Origin: a virus
Length of the DNA stretch: 49,790 bases
Reading direction: 5' to 3' (one strand)
Virus record (IMG/VR): IMGVR_UViG_3300009703_000030
Location: 1 to 49,790 of that record
In this document: piece by piece, positions 48,616 through 49,790 of the stretch
Position numbering within the stretch: the stretch's first letter is position 1
Layout of the letters: each line of letters opens with the position of its first letter
Notes under the pieces: model-generated
What the model was told of the DNA's origin: nothing
Databases searched by the model: none
The model's input: the letters and a program-made list of their open reading frames with translations, nothing else
Made by a program: the position numbers and the translations under genes

Positions 48616-49790
48616 ATGAACGTCAACGACCGCCTTCACATGCAACGATTGCGGCGTGCAGTTGAGTCAAGCCGCGCACGTCTGGAACCATTCCGTGCCC
48701 GACATCGGTACGGCATCAAGCAGATGGTTGGCGAGAACTACGGCGACCATGGATCCGACTCGAACACTCGCGTCAACATGATCGAGTTGGCGTCGAACGT
48801 CTACGAGCGACAACTGATCGCCCGCCCTCCTCAGGTGTTGGTTTTCACCAAGGACCCCAAGTGGCTTCAGGCTGGGAAAAAGCTGGAGATCGTACTCAAC
48901 GACAAGCTGAAGGAACTCAACGCCCACACCCACCTGCAACGGTGTGTGAAAGCAGCACTCTTTTCGATGGGGATCTGCAAGGTTGGGACGAGGGTCGCGG
49001 GCACGATCATCGAGGGCGGCTACGAGATCGACAGGATTGAACCATACGTCCGCAACATCCTCCTCGACGACTGGGTCCATGACATGACGGCCCGGCACAT
49101 GGAGGAGGTGGGCTTCATGGGTCACCGCTACCGTGTCCCAGTGGAGGTGGCTAGGGACAACCCTGACTTCAACAAGACCGTCCGAGAGAAGCTCAAGTCG
49201 GATGAAGAGTATGCGTTCAACGAGGACGGCGACTCGCGTCTTCACACGATCAGTCAGGGGCAGAGTTCGCACGAGGAGTACGAACCCAAGGTGGAACTCT
49301 GGGAAATCTGGATGCCCAGACACCAGCAACTGGTCACGCTTGGGCCGAACCCCGACGACCCACCGCTGAGGGTTGTCGACTGGGTCGGACCTGAGCGAGG
49401 TCCATTCCACGTGCTTAGCTTCAACGAAGTTGACGGGCAGACAATCCCCCTCGCACCCGCGATGCTCTGGTCTGGTCTTCACGATCAGATCAACGGGATG
49501 TGGAGAAAGCTGGAGCGTCAGGCCCAGCGGCAGAAGGTTGTTGGGGTCGCTCGTGGCGAGGACAGCGAGGACGCCGAAGCGATCAGGCAAACGGCAGACG
49601 GTGAGATTGTCGGGGTGACCAACCCGGACGCTATCCAAGAGAAACGATTCGGTGGCGTCGACAACAACACGTTTGCGTTCCTGTTGCAGTCCAAGGACAT
49701 GTTCTCGTGGCTGGCTGGAAACCTTGACCTGCTGGGTGGTCTGGGGGCGAGCAGTGGGACGCTGGGTCAGGACCAGCAGTTGATGGCTTC
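48616..49790 (+). CDS. portal protein, N-terminal part (continues at base 1)
   Basis: ATG 48616, one base after the terminase stop. It is open to the window end and encodes 391 residues; its last two codons and following TC (ATG-GCT-TC) are the same 8 bases, in the same frame, as window positions 1-8. Read on without the duplicated bases it joins the 210-residue C-terminal part. The N-terminal helix (RLRRAVESSRARLEPFRARHRY), the NMIELASNVYERQLIARPPQ stretch, and the DRIEPYVRNILLDDWVHDM and LSFNEVDGQTIPLAPAMLWSGLHDQING blocks are in line with podovirus portals. Confidence 0.8.
   Translation, partial: MNVNDRLHMQRLRRAVESSRARLEPFRARHRYGIKQMVGENYGDHGSDSNTRVNMIELASNVYERQLIARPPQVLVFTKDPKWLQAGKKLEIVLNDKLKELNAHTHLQRCVKAALFSMGICKVGTRVAGTIIEGGYEIDRIEPYVRNILLDDWVHDMTARHMEEVGFMGHRYRVPVEVARDNPDFNKTVREKLKSDEEYAFNEDGDSRLHTISQGQSSHEEYEPKVELWEIWMPRHQQLVTLGPNPDDPPLRVVDWVGPERGPFHVLSFNEVDGQTIPLAPAMLWSGLHDQINGMWRKLERQAQRQKVVGVARGEDSEDAEAIRQTADGEIVGVTNPDAIQEKRFGGVDNNTFAFLLQSKDMFSWLAGNLDLLGGLGASSGTLGQDQQLMA

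Noticed and set aside
48667-49638. 323-residue open frame on the minus strand opposite the portal gene
   Set aside because: It is an antisense shadow of a high-GC gene: the plus-strand frame has portal-like structure and coupling to the terminase, and the minus frame has no SD-supported start.
1-49790. CRISPR arrays, insertion sequences and rRNA
   Set aside because: No regularly spaced identical repeats of 20-40 nt, no transposase-like frame with terminal repeats and no rRNA-like segment were seen.

Overview
The window is a tailed-phage genome, most likely a short-tailed (podovirus-type) virus, essentially complete and circular as assembled. The last 8 bases (ATGGCTTC) repeat the first 8. 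Joining the ends through that overlap makes one continuous portal gene of about 599 codons from the open frames at 48616-49790 and 1-633, so the true length is about 49,782 bp. The host is not shown directly. A phage-encoded CsrA, a secreted trypsin-like protease with a collagen-like stalk and some small-protein styles would fit an aquatic bacterium such as a planctomycete, but this is only a weak inference.

Layout. (1) 46147-49790 and 1-30729, plus strand: an XRE regulator, small and large terminase, portal, small head proteins, scaffold, major capsid protein with its own terminator, a LamG-like putative decoration protein, head-tail adaptor, small structural proteins, a large tail nozzle protein, a repeat-containing tail fibre and a row of internal virion proteins. 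The row ends in a 4469-residue giant polyvalent protein that fills 27% of the genome. (2) 30970-36399, plus strand: a sigma70-like promoter drives csrA, a RecB-family nuclease with an apparently permuted motif order, a Sak4-like ATPase and an SSB-like protein. These are followed by a tRNA-like element, a cluster of iteron-like repeats, a replication-initiator-like gene, a holin-like protein, a secreted serine protease and small membrane proteins. (3) 42493-36404, minus strand: an early-type operon of mostly unknown small proteins plus a serine recombinase and a DUF932 protein. It starts at a promoter with a perfect TTGACA box overlying an inverted repeat, and it ends at a strong hairpin with a T-run. 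(4) 42556-45760, plus strand: a PD-(D/E)XK-like protein, a RuvC-like resolvase and a compositionally distinct cassette (Q/P-rich protein, virion-like protein, permuted papain-fold peptidase, staphylococcal-nuclease-like protein).

Working together: regions 1 and 3 look like late and early transcription blocks. The nuclease, ATPase, SSB and RuvC-like resolvase form a recombination and replication set beside a putative origin. CsrA probably controls its own leader through two GGA sites. The XRE protein may act on the inverted repeat at the minus-strand promoter. Lysis is not solved by a standard endolysin. The best candidates are the holin-like protein with the exported protease next to it, or the papain-fold peptidase.

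The main leads are the giant protein with three near-identical LFAA(R) junction motifs, the phage CsrA with its sites, the permuted nuclease, the holin-protease pair and the iteron cluster.
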